From Sinomicrobium kalidii (GTDB taxonomy: Bacteria; Bacteroidota; Bacteroidia; Flavobacteriales; Flavobacteriaceae): DNA of 64,000 nucleotides. Location of the stretch: assembly GCF_021183825.1 (NCBI RefSeq), contig NZ_CP089211.1, positions 4,012,501 to 4,076,500 of the forward strand, in the 5' to 3' direction. A program made the translations under genes and the position numbers. The notes beneath the pieces were generated by a model. The model was not told the origin of the DNA. It saw only the letters and a list, made by a program, of their open reading frames with translations, and made no database searches. The number at the start of each line of letters is the position of its first letter. Position 1 is the first letter of the stretch. Below, in pieces: positions 1 to 8,760 of the stretch.

Positions 1-78
1 GTAGATAAGCAGGAGCATTACAATACCGATCAAAAAACCGGAGAGGTACCAGGGAAAAGGCTTGTAGATAAAATCCAT
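1..78 (-). CDS. YeeE/YedE-family transporter, N-terminal fragment
   Basis: Only the first 26 codons lie in the window; the gene runs off the left edge. The visible residues begin MDFIYKPFPWYLSGFLIG and continue into a hydrophobic stretch, so the protein starts with a short amphipathic head and a membrane helix. This opening resembles flavobacterial YeeE/YedE (sulfur-compound transport) proteins, which start with a similar PWPWY-type segment, but that match is from memory. The start is the ATG at 78 on the minus strand. The frame is open to the window edge. Function is inferred from family resemblance only. Confidence 0.5.
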   Translation of the reverse strand, partial: MDFIYKPFPWYLSGFLIGIVMLLLIY

Positions 79-173
79 AATTTACAATTTGTGATACGGC
101 AAAAATACAGACATCTTTCCACAGTTGTGTAACTGCGGTTACACAGTAAAAAAATTGTTGAACCGGATACGCA

Positions 174-623
174 CTAAAGTTTGATGATTTTGGAAGTAGC
201 TACTTTCGGATCACCGTTGTCGTGAAATTCGGTTTCTGTTTTGAAAATTTCACATGAATCCTCCCGGAATTCGGATTCTGTGAGGAGCAGAGGAGTCTGG
301 CCAATACAATGGATCAGGATTGAATCTGTTTTATGGGTGGTAACATTTTCTCTTATGAGCCACAAATACTGGCTTGCTACCTTTAAATCAAGAACTGTGG
401 TGTACAAATTGTTTTTCGTGAGGCCTTTTTCAATTTCAATTACAGTATCCTTGTGAAGATCAGTGTATTTTTCTAACTCGTTATTATAATTTACGGTTTT
501 TGTGAATGTCCCGAGGATACAGTAAGATGTAACCGGAATTACTTCAGCTGGCGGGGTAACCACAACCTGTTTGGCTGTACAGGCTGTCAACATTAAAGAA
601 ATAAACCAGTATATTTTTTTCAT
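174..623 (-). CDS. small secreted lipoprotein of unknown function
   Basis: A 149-residue protein. The N-terminus has a lysine-rich head, a hydrophobic core and a lipobox (LTAC, lipidated Cys15), so it should be exported and anchored as a lipoprotein. The mature part is rich in Thr, Glu and Lys and contains no motif I recognise; it ends in IIKL. A consensus TAnnTTTG box lies just upstream at 638-645. The base composition is more AT-rich than most neighbours. It lies in the same orientation as the partial transporter at the window edge. No function is assigned. Confidence 0.75.
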   Translation of the reverse strand: MKKIYWFISLMLTACTAKQVVVTPPAEVIPVTSYCILGTFTKTVNYNNELEKYTDLHKDTVIEIEKGLTKNNLYTTVLDLKVASQYLWLIRENVTTHKTDSILIHCIGQTPLLLTESEFREDSCEIFKTETEFHDNGDPKVATSKIIKL

Positions 624-637
624 GGCCAGGTTTTCTA

Positions 638-645
638 CAAATATA
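638..645 (-). promoter_or_regulatory. -7 promoter box for the lipoprotein gene
   Basis: The minus strand reads TATATTTG, an exact match to the Bacteroidota TAnnTTTG box, 14 nt before the ATG at 623. I see no clear TTG -33 element at standard spacing. Confidence 0.4.
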
Positions 646-754
646 ACTTTTATGTTATTAATATATAGTTGATCTTTAGTTTGATATGTGCTTTTTTAAT
701 TAACCGGGCCCTGATTTTAAAGGATACGGCCCTTAAACGGTGATTTAAAATAAG

Positions 755-762
755 TATCTTTG
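755..762 (+). promoter_or_regulatory. -7 promoter box next to a start codon
   Basis: TATCTTTG matches TAnnTTTG exactly and ends only 4 nt before the ATG at 767. Transcription would begin at or very near the start codon, suggesting a leaderless mRNA for the downstream two-gene unit. Confidence 0.45.
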
Positions 763-766
763 TCGC

Positions 767-1126
767 ATGGAAATTCTGAATGAACAGGAATTGCATAATC
801 TCGCCATGAATGTTGTCGGGAAAGACCTGGAAGCAAAAGGGTTTGAGTTTCTCGCCGTAAACAGTCAGCTCAAAAAAGACCCCCAATTTGTGTGCCTCAA
901 AAACAAAAAGTTACATTTTGTGGTGGTAAAGGCAGTGCTTTATCCGGAAAATCCGAAAAAATACGATGTGGTGTTTATGGAAACCATAAAGGAACATGCC
1001 CTGAAATTCAAAGCGAGAACGTATTATGCCGGTGTGGGTATAGCCAGTGCGGACAATTATGAAAAACCGGTGCGGAAAGACCGGAAATATATAGTAAATT
1101 ATGATGGAATTCAGGAAATCATTTAG
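767..1126 (+). CDS. small conserved protein often labelled NqrF, partner of ApbE
   Basis: A 119-residue soluble protein starting MEILNEQELHNLAMNVVG. It has no 2Fe-2S or FAD/NADH-binding motif, so it cannot be the catalytic NqrF subunit. Flavobacterial genomes often carry a homologous short protein beside apbE, and databases label it 'NADH-quinone reductase subunit F'. Its 3' end overlaps the next gene, an ApbE flavin transferase, by 26 nt, so the two are translationally coupled. A role in flavinylation or assembly of the Nqr complex is a reasonable inference, but nothing in the sequence proves it. The nqr genes themselves are not in this window. Confidence 0.8.
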   Translation: MEILNEQELHNLAMNVVGKDLEAKGFEFLAVNSQLKKDPQFVCLKNKKLHFVVVKAVLYPENPKKYDVVFMETIKEHALKFKARTYYAGVGIASADNYEKPVRKDRKYIVNYDGIQEII

Positions 1127-2135
1127 AACGCTGATTGCTTTAACACTGTTGAGTCTGGGAGTTACGGGTTGTAATTCCGTATCCCCTCAAAAGGCTGTTA
1201 CCATTCACGGGGAAGCCCAGGGAAGCACTTACAGTATTAAGTATATTTCTGATAAGGAAGAAGACCTGAAACCGGCTGTAGATTCCATACTCGATGCCAT
1301 AGATATGTCGATGTCGACATACAAACCGGATTCCGACATTTCCCGTATCAATGCGGGAGACAGTACCGTGGTGGTCGATGAGAACTTTCGTAAGGTTTTT
1401 CTCGGTTCACAAAAAATCTGGAAAGAATCCGGTGGGAGTTACGACCCTACTATCGGTACGCTGGTAAGGGCCTGGGGGTTTGGTCCGGATCATCATCGCA
1501 TTGCTTTGGACAGCAGTAAAGTGGACAGCCTGTTGCAGTATTGCGGATTCGACAAGGTGGCCCTGACATCGGAAAATACCATCCGAAAGGAAAACAAAAA
1601 CATATATTTTGATTTTAACTCCATAGCCCAGGGATATACCGTTGATGTTATTGCCGGTTTTTTCCTGGGCAAGGGTATTCGGAATTTTATCGTGGAAGTA
1701 GGAGGAGAACTCGTTGCGCACGGAAGGAATACCGAAAAAGAAAAGGACTGGGTAATTGCCATTGACGATCCGTTACAGGGTATGGAAGGACGTTCTTTTA
1801 TAGCCAAGATCAACCTTAAAGATATGGGCATGGCCACTTCAGGAAATTACCGCAAGACCGTCACGGATTCCATCACGGGGGAAAAATATGTGCATATCGT
1901 AGACCCCAAGACGGGATTCACCAAAAAGGGCAACGTGTTGAGTACGACCGTACTGGCCAAAACCTGTATGGAAGCCGATGCCTATGCGACCACTTTTATG
2001 GTGATGGACCTGGAAGAATCGAAAGAGTTCTTAAAGACCAAACCGGATATACACGCCTTTATCCTGTATATGGACGAAAACAACGAAATGCAAAAGTATA
2101 TGACCGAAGGCTTTAAATCGCTGATACTGGAATAG
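1101..2135 (+). CDS. apbE: FAD:protein FMN transferase, lipoprotein
   Basis: A 344-residue ApbE-family protein. ApbE covalently attaches FMN, taken from FAD, to a Thr or Ser of targets such as NqrB/NqrC on the outer face of the inner membrane. The N-terminus carries a signal sequence with lipobox GVTGC (Cys24). The family's conserved blocks are visible: GEAQGSTYSIKY near the start, MSTYKPDSDISRIN, the region around DPTIGTLVRAWGFGP, GGELVAHGRN, GMATSGNYRK and HIVDPKTG near the C-terminal third, then AYATTFMVMD. The start overlaps the preceding small gene by 26 nt. Two ATGs are adjacent at 1101 and 1104; either could be used. Confidence 0.93.
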   Translation: MMEFRKSFRTLIALTLLSLGVTGCNSVSPQKAVTIHGEAQGSTYSIKYISDKEEDLKPAVDSILDAIDMSMSTYKPDSDISRINAGDSTVVVDENFRKVFLGSQKIWKESGGSYDPTIGTLVRAWGFGPDHHRIALDSSKVDSLLQYCGFDKVALTSENTIRKENKNIYFDFNSIAQGYTVDVIAGFFLGKGIRNFIVEVGGELVAHGRNTEKEKDWVIAIDDPLQGMEGRSFIAKINLKDMGMATSGNYRKTVTDSITGEKYVHIVDPKTGFTKKGNVLSTTVLAKTCMEADAYATTFMVMDLEESKEFLKTKPDIHAFILYMDENNEMQKYMTEGFKSLILE

Positions 2136-2177
2136 CGATACTTTCGGATTTTTAGAAGCAACTCATCGACTCCAAAA

Positions 2178-2942
2178 CTACTTATAACATACCGGGATAA
2201 TTTCTCCTTCGGCCAGGACATGGCGTTTTACCTGTTCCGGGGGGAGCTGCCTGGTGTAGTCCACTTCGTTTACCGTAAAGCCGATATCCCTTAATTTGCT
2301 GAAATAGTCCCTGCCATATATCCGCACATGGTCATACTGGCCGAAAATGGCAGCCCTTTCCTTGGGGTCGGTAATGGAATCGTCTTCAAAGGTCTTTTCC
2401 CTGTTCAGTTCCTGTGGGATCTGGAAAATTCCGGTCCCGCCCGGTTTCAGTATGCGGTATAATTCCCGCATCGCCCTGGTGTCGTCAGGAATATGTTCCA
2501 GGACATGGTTGCAGAGGATGAAGTCAAAACTGTTGTCTTCAAAGGGCAGGTTACAGATATCTGCCTTTACATCTGCCAGGGGCGATTCCAGGTCGGTGGT
2601 CGTATAATCCAGGTTTCGCAGTTTCCTGAAGCGCTTGTAAAAAGCCTGTTCAGGGGCAAAGTGCAGTACTTTCTTCGGTGCGGTAAAGAAATCCGTTTCG
2701 TTTTTCAGGTACAGCCATAAAAGCCGGTGCCTTTCCAGTGACAGGGTCCCGGGGGCCAGTACATTTTCGCGTTGTTTTTCATACCCGTAGGGCAAAAACG
2801 ATCGATAACTCTTGCCGTCAATAGGGTCGGTATATGTGTTCCCCCGCAGGGCAAAGGCAAATAAAGGTTTTACCCAATAACTCAACCGGATCAGCAAAGG
2901 CCTCGGAACAAGGTTTAGTATGATCTTGAACAGCTTTTTCAT
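2178..2942 (-). CDS. class I SAM-dependent methyltransferase
   Basis: About 254 residues from the chosen ATG. The fold is a Methyltransf_11 type: a motif-I-like segment VLHFAPEQAF replaces the usual glycine-rich loop, followed by DLESPLADVKADICNLPF, the post-I acidic residues and FDFILCNHVLEHIPDD (motif IV region), then a RELYRILKPGG motif. An in-frame ATG exists farther upstream at 3011, but it adds a non-conserved extension; MKKLFKIILNLVPRPLL looks like the natural start. The substrate is unknown. The gene is convergent with apbE and stands alone. Confidence 0.82.
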   Translation of the reverse strand: MKKLFKIILNLVPRPLLIRLSYWVKPLFAFALRGNTYTDPIDGKSYRSFLPYGYEKQRENVLAPGTLSLERHRLLWLYLKNETDFFTAPKKVLHFAPEQAFYKRFRKLRNLDYTTTDLESPLADVKADICNLPFEDNSFDFILCNHVLEHIPDDTRAMRELYRILKPGGTGIFQIPQELNREKTFEDDSITDPKERAAIFGQYDHVRIYGRDYFSKLRDIGFTVNEVDYTRQLPPEQVKRHVLAEGEIIPVCYK

Positions 2943-3182
2943 TAAAAAATACAGTACTTCATCAATTTCAGGCATATAAAAATGTTCCGGCAGGACTTTG
3001 CTTGGGATCACAAAATTTTATTGTACTATGTCAGGTATCTCTCCTGAAACAACGCCTTTGGTATTTGACAAAAAGTACCGGGTTTTACGGTTTTTGAACG
3101 ATGAATGTCGAACCGTAGAATTATAAAGTGGCCTAAAATGTTACGTGGCCAACTGCTTTAAATTTTAATATTCGTTATTCAT

Positions 3183-4001
3183 TTACAATACCAGGGCTTC
3201 TTTTCTGAACTCGTTTTCTTCGTCGCTTTTGATTCCCAGGGCTTCATAGATATAGGCAAATGTGGAAAGCAACTCGGGTTTGCCGTCTACAAGGGCTACG
3301 TCGTGCTCAAAATGCGCACTGGGTTTGCCGTCGGCGGTCACAATGGTCCAGCCGTCTTTTAGCTGTTTGATCCTTTGCGTTCCCATGTTTATCATGGGTT
3401 CTATGGCAACAACCATTCCTTCCGCGAATTTTTTACCGCGCCCCCTTTTTCCGTAGTTGGGCATTTCGGGATCTTCGTGCATTTTTTCGCCCAGGCCGTG
3501 CCCTACCAGTTCTCTCACCACACCATAACCGTGTTTTTCACAATATTGCTGGATGGCGTAACCAACATCGCCCACGCGGTTACCTGTCCTGAATTCCCTG
3601 ATACCCACATACAGTGATTCCTTGGTCACTTCCAGAAGCTTTTTGGTTTCGGGGGCTACTTCACCGATTTCGAAGGTATAGGCGTGATCTCCGTAAAACC
3701 CGTTCATTAAGGCCCCGCAATCTATAGATACGATATCCCCTTCTTTTAGGGGCGTGTCGGTCGGAAGGCCATGAACCACGGCCATATTAACACTTGTAAG
3801 CAGGGTGGAAGGGCAGTCGTACAATCCTAAAAATCCGGGCTTGGCCCTGTGATCCCTTATGAATTGTTCGGCGAGTTTGTCAAGTTGTATGGTAGTAACG
3901 CCGGGTTTAATTTCCCCGGCCAGCATACCCAGGGTTTTGGATACGATCAGGGCGCTTTCCCGCATTAATTCAATCTGCTCCGGCGATTTTATATGTATCA
4001 T
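3183..4001 (-). CDS. map: methionine aminopeptidase type I
   Basis: 272 residues from the ATG at 4001; a longer frame to 4055 adds a poorly conserved head. MetAP removes the initiator methionine from nascent proteins using a dinuclear metal site. The metal ligands are visible: the two Asp in SIDCGALMNGFYGDHAYTF, His in VGHGLGEKMHEDPEMPN, Glu in AIEPMINMG, and Glu in HFEHDVALV. The preserved GHG and HEDP blocks indicate type I, without the type II insert. It lies downstream of dinB-like and doxX-like genes on the same strand, 101 nt after the former, so co-transcription is possible. Confidence 0.95.
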   Translation of the reverse strand: MIHIKSPEQIELMRESALIVSKTLGMLAGEIKPGVTTIQLDKLAEQFIRDHRAKPGFLGLYDCPSTLLTSVNMAVVHGLPTDTPLKEGDIVSIDCGALMNGFYGDHAYTFEIGEVAPETKKLLEVTKESLYVGIREFRTGNRVGDVGYAIQQYCEKHGYGVVRELVGHGLGEKMHEDPEMPNYGKRGRGKKFAEGMVVAIEPMINMGTQRIKQLKDGWTIVTADGKPSAHFEHDVALVDGKPELLSTFAYIYEALGIKSDEENEFRKEALVL

Positions 4002-4102
4002 TGTATTGACTTTATAATAAATTCCAAATATGGGAATTACTGTTTTATGGCGCAAAAATAGGAATTAATATGCAAACGGTACGGTTCCCGTAACCGGATA
4101 TG

Positions 4103-4573
4103 TCAACGGATGATATCGGTATCCACGGGAGTATATCCCAGATGGCGGCTGAGCGATAATACCTGTCCCTTATGATGAAACTCATGGGTGATGACATGAG
4201 TAAAAAGTTGTAAAGGCGCAATGTTCCGGGTGGTATCATCTATATGTACGGGAATTTCCCCGGTAAGGTGAGATGCAAAACGATGCAGAAATTCATGGAC
4301 GAGTTCATCTATCCGGTCATAGTAAGTATACAATTCACTTATTGTAGTTACCGAAGCATAAGGCATAAATTCACCGTCGCGTTGCAGGGCCTGTTTCCCG
4401 ATCCAGAATTCATATGTATTTCCGGTGTGTACCAGCAGGTTTCGTATACTTCCCCGGCCAAAGGAACTGCTTTCCCTGATAAAATCCTTTTGGGATATGG
4501 TATTACAATATTGAAATAAAACTTCGCGGGATTGCCTGACCTGTTCATATTGTGCTTCAAATATATTTTGCAT
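4103..4573 (-). CDS. DinB-family protein
   Basis: 156 residues forming a predicted four-helix bundle of the DinB/YfiT type. The metal-binding histidine pattern is present: one His in LLVHTGNTYEFW, then HVITHEFHHKGQVLSL near the C-terminus. DinB proteins are usually damage- or stress-linked enzymes or thiol transferases of uncertain substrate. The gene follows the DoxX-like gene with an 8-nt gap and probably shares its transcript. Function beyond the fold is not clear. Confidence 0.85.
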   Translation of the reverse strand: MQNIFEAQYEQVRQSREVLFQYCNTISQKDFIRESSSFGRGSIRNLLVHTGNTYEFWIGKQALQRDGEFMPYASVTTISELYTYYDRIDELVHEFLHRFASHLTGEIPVHIDDTTRNIAPLQLFTHVITHEFHHKGQVLSLSRHLGYTPVDTDIIR

Positions 4574-4581
4574 AACCGATA

Positions 4582-5019
4582 TTATGAATCTTTTGGAGAA
4601 ATATCCGCTTTCTTTCTTTTTTCTTCCAGGTAGTTATCGACAGAATACCTCCCGGCATGTACGAAATATATCAGAAAAGCCACGGCGAGCAAATGAATTG
4701 CGGGCGCCGTATTCATATAAGTATCGCCTTGTAAGAGGTGTGCCCCGATAATGGCAACGATAAAATTAAGGATCGTAAGCAGGCTGAAAACCCTTACTTT
4801 ATAACCTGAAATCCAGCTTATCCCGGCAAAGAACTGAGCGTACACGGAAACCACGGCACATAAAAGCGGTAACGGAAAACCGATGGATGCAATAAAATCC
4901 CTGAACTCAAGCATCCTGTCCCAGTGTATGATATTGTCCGATACACCGTAGATCAGCCGTATTCCAAAGACGATCCGTATAAACAGCAGTGCAATGTCCT
5001 TTCGTTGTTCCCGGTTCAT
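4582..5019 (-). CDS. DoxX-family membrane protein
   Basis: 145 residues with four hydrophobic segments: the N-terminal IALLFIRIVFGIRLIYG, a second around FPLPLLCAVVSVYAQFFAG, a third around VFSLLTILNFIVAIIGAHLL and a fourth near AIHLLAVAFLIYFV. The layout and the early RIVFGIRLIYGV motif fit the DoxX/DoxD-like family. Members are integral inner-membrane proteins with roles in redox or detoxification that vary by lineage. It heads a probable minus-strand unit with the DinB-like gene. The C-terminal tail is charged (EEKRKKADISPKDS) and should lie in the cytoplasm. Confidence 0.82.
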   Translation of the reverse strand: MNREQRKDIALLFIRIVFGIRLIYGVSDNIIHWDRMLEFRDFIASIGFPLPLLCAVVSVYAQFFAGISWISGYKVRVFSLLTILNFIVAIIGAHLLQGDTYMNTAPAIHLLAVAFLIYFVHAGRYSVDNYLEEKRKKADISPKDS

Positions 5020-5215
5020 GGCAGAAGCTTTTTATTGATTTGATAAACGGACATGCCATAAAGATAAGAATTAACCTTCAAAAGAAAAGGCTAAGAGTGA
5101 TTTTTGACGAAGCTGACATAGTTGGCGGGGGTAAAACGGACGAAATGTTGTTTCCGGAATCTGCCGGTGTGCCGTGTAGGATTTTATTTTTATCTTTAAC
5201 AGCAAACCTTATGAT

Positions 5216-6094
5216 ATGGAAAAAATCAAGTCTTCGGATTACAGGGTGACCCGACCGGTCAGATTAAAGGAAATACCAACGCTGAACATGCTGGACGCCT
5301 CCGAAAAAGACCTGGAAAAGCAACTGGCCAAAGAACGGAAAAAACTGGCGAAGTTCCAGAACAGGATGTATGCCCATGGCAAATACGGGGTGTTGATCTG
5401 CATACAGGGCATGGATACAGCCGGAAAAGACAGTCTTATCCGTGAGGTTTTTAAAGACCTCAATGCGCGCGGGGTTGTGGTACACAGCTTTAAAACACCG
5501 TCGGCACTTGAATTGCGGCACGATTACCTGTGGAGACACTATGTTGCGTTACCCGAACGGGGCAAATTCAGTGTGTTTAACCGTACCCACTACGAAAATG
5601 TACTGGTGACCCGGGTACACCCCGAATACATACTGAATGAAAATATTCCGGGTATAGAAAGTGTGGACGACATAGGCCCGGTGTTCTGGGATAAACGGTT
5701 CGAACAGATCAATAATTTTGAAAAACACGCTGCGGAAAACGGTACCATCATATTCAAGTTTTTTCTGCACCTGTCCAAAGAAGAGCAGCGGCATCGCTTA
5801 CTCAGGCGGCTCAACAAGGAAAACAAGAACTGGAAGTTTTCTTCTGCCGACCTGGAAGAACGCAAACTCTGGGACGATTACCAGCAGTGTTATGAAGAAG
5901 CCATAAATCTGACATCCACTGCCCATGCACCCTGGTATGTAATTCCGGCAGACAGCAAGGAGGCGTGCAGGTTGATCCTGGCAGACATACTGTATGACGA
6001 GCTCAAGGAATACAAAGAGGTAAAAGAACCCGAACTGGACGAAAAAACAAAGGCACATTTGGAAGACTATAAAAAACAGTTGCAGGCAGAATAG
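5216..6094 (+). CDS. ppk2: PPK2-family polyphosphate kinase
   Basis: 292 residues. The PPK2 family transfers phosphate between inorganic polyphosphate and nucleotides. Walker A is GMDTAGKDS (residues 65-73), followed by the PPK2 lid and acidic regions LELRHDYLWRHYVALPERG and FNRTHYENVLVTRVHPE, and FKFFLHLSKEEQRHRLLRR. The C-terminal APWYVIPADSKEACRL block is typical. A single PPK2 domain and this length fit class I or III enzymes; the preferred nucleotide (ADP or AMP) cannot be read from the sequence. A near-consensus TATCTTTA box sits about 17 nt upstream. Confidence 0.93.
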   Translation: MEKIKSSDYRVTRPVRLKEIPTLNMLDASEKDLEKQLAKERKKLAKFQNRMYAHGKYGVLICIQGMDTAGKDSLIREVFKDLNARGVVVHSFKTPSALELRHDYLWRHYVALPERGKFSVFNRTHYENVLVTRVHPEYILNENIPGIESVDDIGPVFWDKRFEQINNFEKHAAENGTIIFKFFLHLSKEEQRHRLLRRLNKENKNWKFSSADLEERKLWDDYQQCYEEAINLTSTAHAPWYVIPADSKEACRLILADILYDELKEYKEVKEPELDEKTKAHLEDYKKQLQAE

Positions 6095-6201
6095 ATTTTG
6101 TGGGCTATAGTTCTTATTTTTGAATCCCGGGGAAAAAGCGTTGCGAACGAAAATCAATGTGTTCCCGGAGAATACGATAACTCTAAATTCCCTGACCAAC
6201 A

Positions 6202-7572
6202 ATGAAAAAATTGCTTCTCCTCGTTTTTCTATGTACCGGACTTTCCCTTGTTGCACAAACCGATGATGAAAAACAGTTAAAGGCCATTTACAATACGGCT
6301 TTACTGGATGCCAGGGGCTACGACTGGCTCGAATACCTCTCCAATCAGATCGGAGGGAGGCTGTCCGGTTCGCTGAACGCCGAAATGGCGGTAAAATACA
6401 CCAAAAAACAACTCGATTCCCTCGGACTGGACAAAGTATGGTTGCAACCGGTAATGGTGCCTAAATGGGTAAGAGGGATTCCCGAGGTGGCCTATATAGA
6501 AACGGCTCCCGGCAAAACCACTAACGTGCCCGTTTGTGCCCTTGGCGGCTCGGTGCCTACTCCTGCCGGAGGTGTCAAGGCGCAAGTTGTGGAAGTGAAA
6601 GGCATAGATGAACTGAAAAAACTGGGAAGAGAAAAAATAGAAGGGAAAATCGTGTTCTATAACAGGCCCATGCAGGCCGATCTCATTAGTACTTTTGAAG
6701 CGTACGGCGGTTGTGTAGACCAGCGTTATGCCGGGGCCATGGAAGCGGCTGAGTTTGGAGCGGTAGGAACCATAGTCCGCTCCATGAACCTGCGCCTGGA
6801 CGATTACCCGCATGCGGGCTCCATGAGTTACGGGGACCTTCCGGCGGCACAACGGATTCCTGCGGCGGCCATCAGTACCAACGGAGCCGAACTGCTGAGC
6901 GGTATGCTGGCCCTGAATCCGGATATCCGTTTTTATTTTAAACAGACCTGCAGGCAGTTTGAGGACGTAAAGTCCTATAATGTCATCGGGGAGATCACCG
7001 GAAGTGAACACCCTGATGAAGTTATGGTCGTAGGGGGGCATCTGGATTCATGGGACCTGGGCGACGGGGCACATGATGACGGTGCGGGCTGTGTACAGAG
7101 CATGGAAGTACTCCGGTTATTGAAGAAAACCGGCTATACGCCCAGACACACCATCCGGGTAGTGCTGTTCATGAACGAAGAGAACGGCCTCCGGGGCGGG
7201 AACAAATATGCCGAAGAAGCGAAGGCAAAAAATGAAAAACACCTGTTTGCCCTGGAAAGTGATGCCGGCGGATTTACCCCGCGCGGTTTTACTTTTGAGT
7301 GTAACGATGGGGATTTTGCCAGGATAGAAAGCTGGAAACCGCTGTTTGAACCCTACCTGATACACCTTTTTGAAAAAGGCTACAGCGGGGCAGATATCAG
7401 ACCGCTGGCGGGAGATGATATCATCCTGGCCGGACTTATGCCCGATTCCCAACGGTATTTTGACCACCACCATGCTGCCAACGATACTTTTGAACACGTA
7501 AACAAACGCGAATTGCAACTGGGGGCGGCAACCATGGCTGCCCTTGTCTATTTGGTGGATAAATATATGTAA
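6202..7572 (+). CDS. secreted M28-family zinc aminopeptidase/carboxypeptidase
   Basis: 456 residues with a cleavable signal peptide (MKKLLLLVFLCTGLSLVAQ). The middle third carries a PA-type insert. The M28 catalytic centre is visible: His280 and Asp282 in GGHLDSWDLGDG, then HDDGAG (Asp292/293), the catalytic Glu pair in MNEENGLRGG, and a C-terminal His in FDHHHAANDTFEHV. Family members remove amino acids from peptides in the periplasm or outside the cell. It is alone between PPK2 and the pectin locus. A TATTTTTG box at 6115-6122 may be its promoter, giving a leader of about 75 nt. Confidence 0.92.
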   Translation: MKKLLLLVFLCTGLSLVAQTDDEKQLKAIYNTALLDARGYDWLEYLSNQIGGRLSGSLNAEMAVKYTKKQLDSLGLDKVWLQPVMVPKWVRGIPEVAYIETAPGKTTNVPVCALGGSVPTPAGGVKAQVVEVKGIDELKKLGREKIEGKIVFYNRPMQADLISTFEAYGGCVDQRYAGAMEAAEFGAVGTIVRSMNLRLDDYPHAGSMSYGDLPAAQRIPAAAISTNGAELLSGMLALNPDIRFYFKQTCRQFEDVKSYNVIGEITGSEHPDEVMVVGGHLDSWDLGDGAHDDGAGCVQSMEVLRLLKKTGYTPRHTIRVVLFMNEENGLRGGNKYAEEAKAKNEKHLFALESDAGGFTPRGFTFECNDGDFARIESWKPLFEPYLIHLFEKGYSGADIRPLAGDDIILAGLMPDSQRYFDHHHAANDTFEHVNKRELQLGAATMAALVYLVDKYM

Positions 7573-7783
7573 ATATGTGAATTCCGCGTCCGGCTTGCCA
7601 AAGGACCGACGAATTCGCAATACATTTTACATAGTTCACAAAATCTTTTAATGCCCGTTATTGGCAGGAAGAAAATATTTGATAGTTTTGTGAATTATGT
7701 ATCATTACTTATGCTTTTTATTAAAAAAGTGTTTTCAATATTGAAAAAAACAAAAATAATAAAGCATAAGTTAATTTTTGTTT

Positions 7784-7791
7784 TATATTTG
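7784..7791 (+). promoter_or_regulatory. -7 box of the kduI operon
   Basis: TATATTTG is an exact TAnnTTTG match 39 nt upstream of the kduI ATG and directly abuts the operator. No TTG was found at standard spacing, so the promoter may be weak or activator-dependent. Confidence 0.45.
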
Positions 7792-7805
7792 TGTAATCGA
7801 TTGCA
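7792..7805 (+). promoter_or_regulatory. predicted LacI-family operator upstream of kduI
   Basis: TGTAATCGATTGCA differs at one base from a perfect palindrome and has the central CG typical of LacI-family operators. Its perfect version lies in front of the pectinesterase gene next to the LacI-type gene. Directly downstream of a -7 box, it would block initiation when bound. Confidence 0.6.
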
Positions 7806-7830
7806 TTAACCAAAATATATTTTGTACAAC

Positions 7831-8667
7831 ATGACGACATCAGAATTCAGATATGCGGCCAATCCGAAGGACGTAAAGAAGTATGACACACAGGAACTGA
7901 GAAATGAATTTCTTATTGATCCCGTATTCCGGGAAGATGAGATCAAGCTAACCTATTCCATGTACGACAGGTACATTGTAGGTGGCGCCATGCCGGTAAA
8001 GAAAGACCTCGTTCTGGAAACCATACCTTACCTGAAATCCGAAAATTTCCTGGACCGCCGGGAAATGGGAGTTATTAATGTCGGCGCGATCGGGAAGGTC
8101 CTGGTAGACGGGGTGGAATATACGCTCGATAAGAAAGAAGCGCTTTATATCGGTAAGGAGAGTAAGGAAGTGGTCTTTTCCGCTTCGGGCGAAGGACAGC
8201 CGTTTTTTTACATCAATTCCGCACCTGCACACCAGAAATTTCCAACTAAAAAAGTAGGCAGGGATGATGCGGAGATCATTCACCTCGGGGAAGATAAATC
8301 AGCCAATAAACGGGTGCTGAACAAACTTATCGTAAACAGCATCGTGGAAACCTGCCAGTTGCAAATGGGGCTTACCGAACTTGTGGAAGGAAACATCTGG
8401 AATACCATGCCGGTACATACGCATGAAAGACGTATGGAGGCCTATTTCTATTTTGACCTGGAAGAAGGGCAGACCGTTTGCCACTTTATGGGGCAACCGC
8501 AGGAAACCCGGCATATTTTTATGCAGAATCACCAGGCGGTGCTTTCACCGGAATGGTCCATACACTCCGGGGCGGGAACGTCAAATTATACTTTTATTTG
8601 GGGAATGGCCGGGGAAAACCTGGACTATGGGGACATGGATGTTTGCCCTCCGAATGAAATGAAATAA
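7831..8667 (+). CDS. kduI: 4-deoxy-L-threo-5-hexosulose-uronate ketol-isomerase
   Basis: 278 residues from the ATG at 7831; an in-frame TTG nine bases earlier is less likely. KduI isomerises the unsaturated uronate-derived keto sugar (DKI) to 3-deoxy-D-glycero-2,5-hexodiulosonate in pectin breakdown. The cupin metal-site block VHTHERRMEAYFYFDL and the late FMGQPQETRHIFMQNHQAVLSPEWSIHSG are the family hallmarks. It is the first gene of an operon running to uxaA; kduD follows after 93 nt. A predicted operator and -7 box lie just upstream. Confidence 0.95.
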   Translation: MTTSEFRYAANPKDVKKYDTQELRNEFLIDPVFREDEIKLTYSMYDRYIVGGAMPVKKDLVLETIPYLKSENFLDRREMGVINVGAIGKVLVDGVEYTLDKKEALYIGKESKEVVFSASGEGQPFFYINSAPAHQKFPTKKVGRDDAEIIHLGEDKSANKRVLNKLIVNSIVETCQLQMGLTELVEGNIWNTMPVHTHERRMEAYFYFDLEEGQTVCHFMGQPQETRHIFMQNHQAVLSPEWSIHSGAGTSNYTFIWGMAGENLDYGDMDVCPPNEMK

Positions 8668-8760
8668 CAGGAACGCGAAAACAAAATCATAGCCCCGCCT
8701 GCGGATTGCCTCTGTGCATATTCGGCAGGTAGCGGGCATATAAAAAAAACAGGATTCTTT

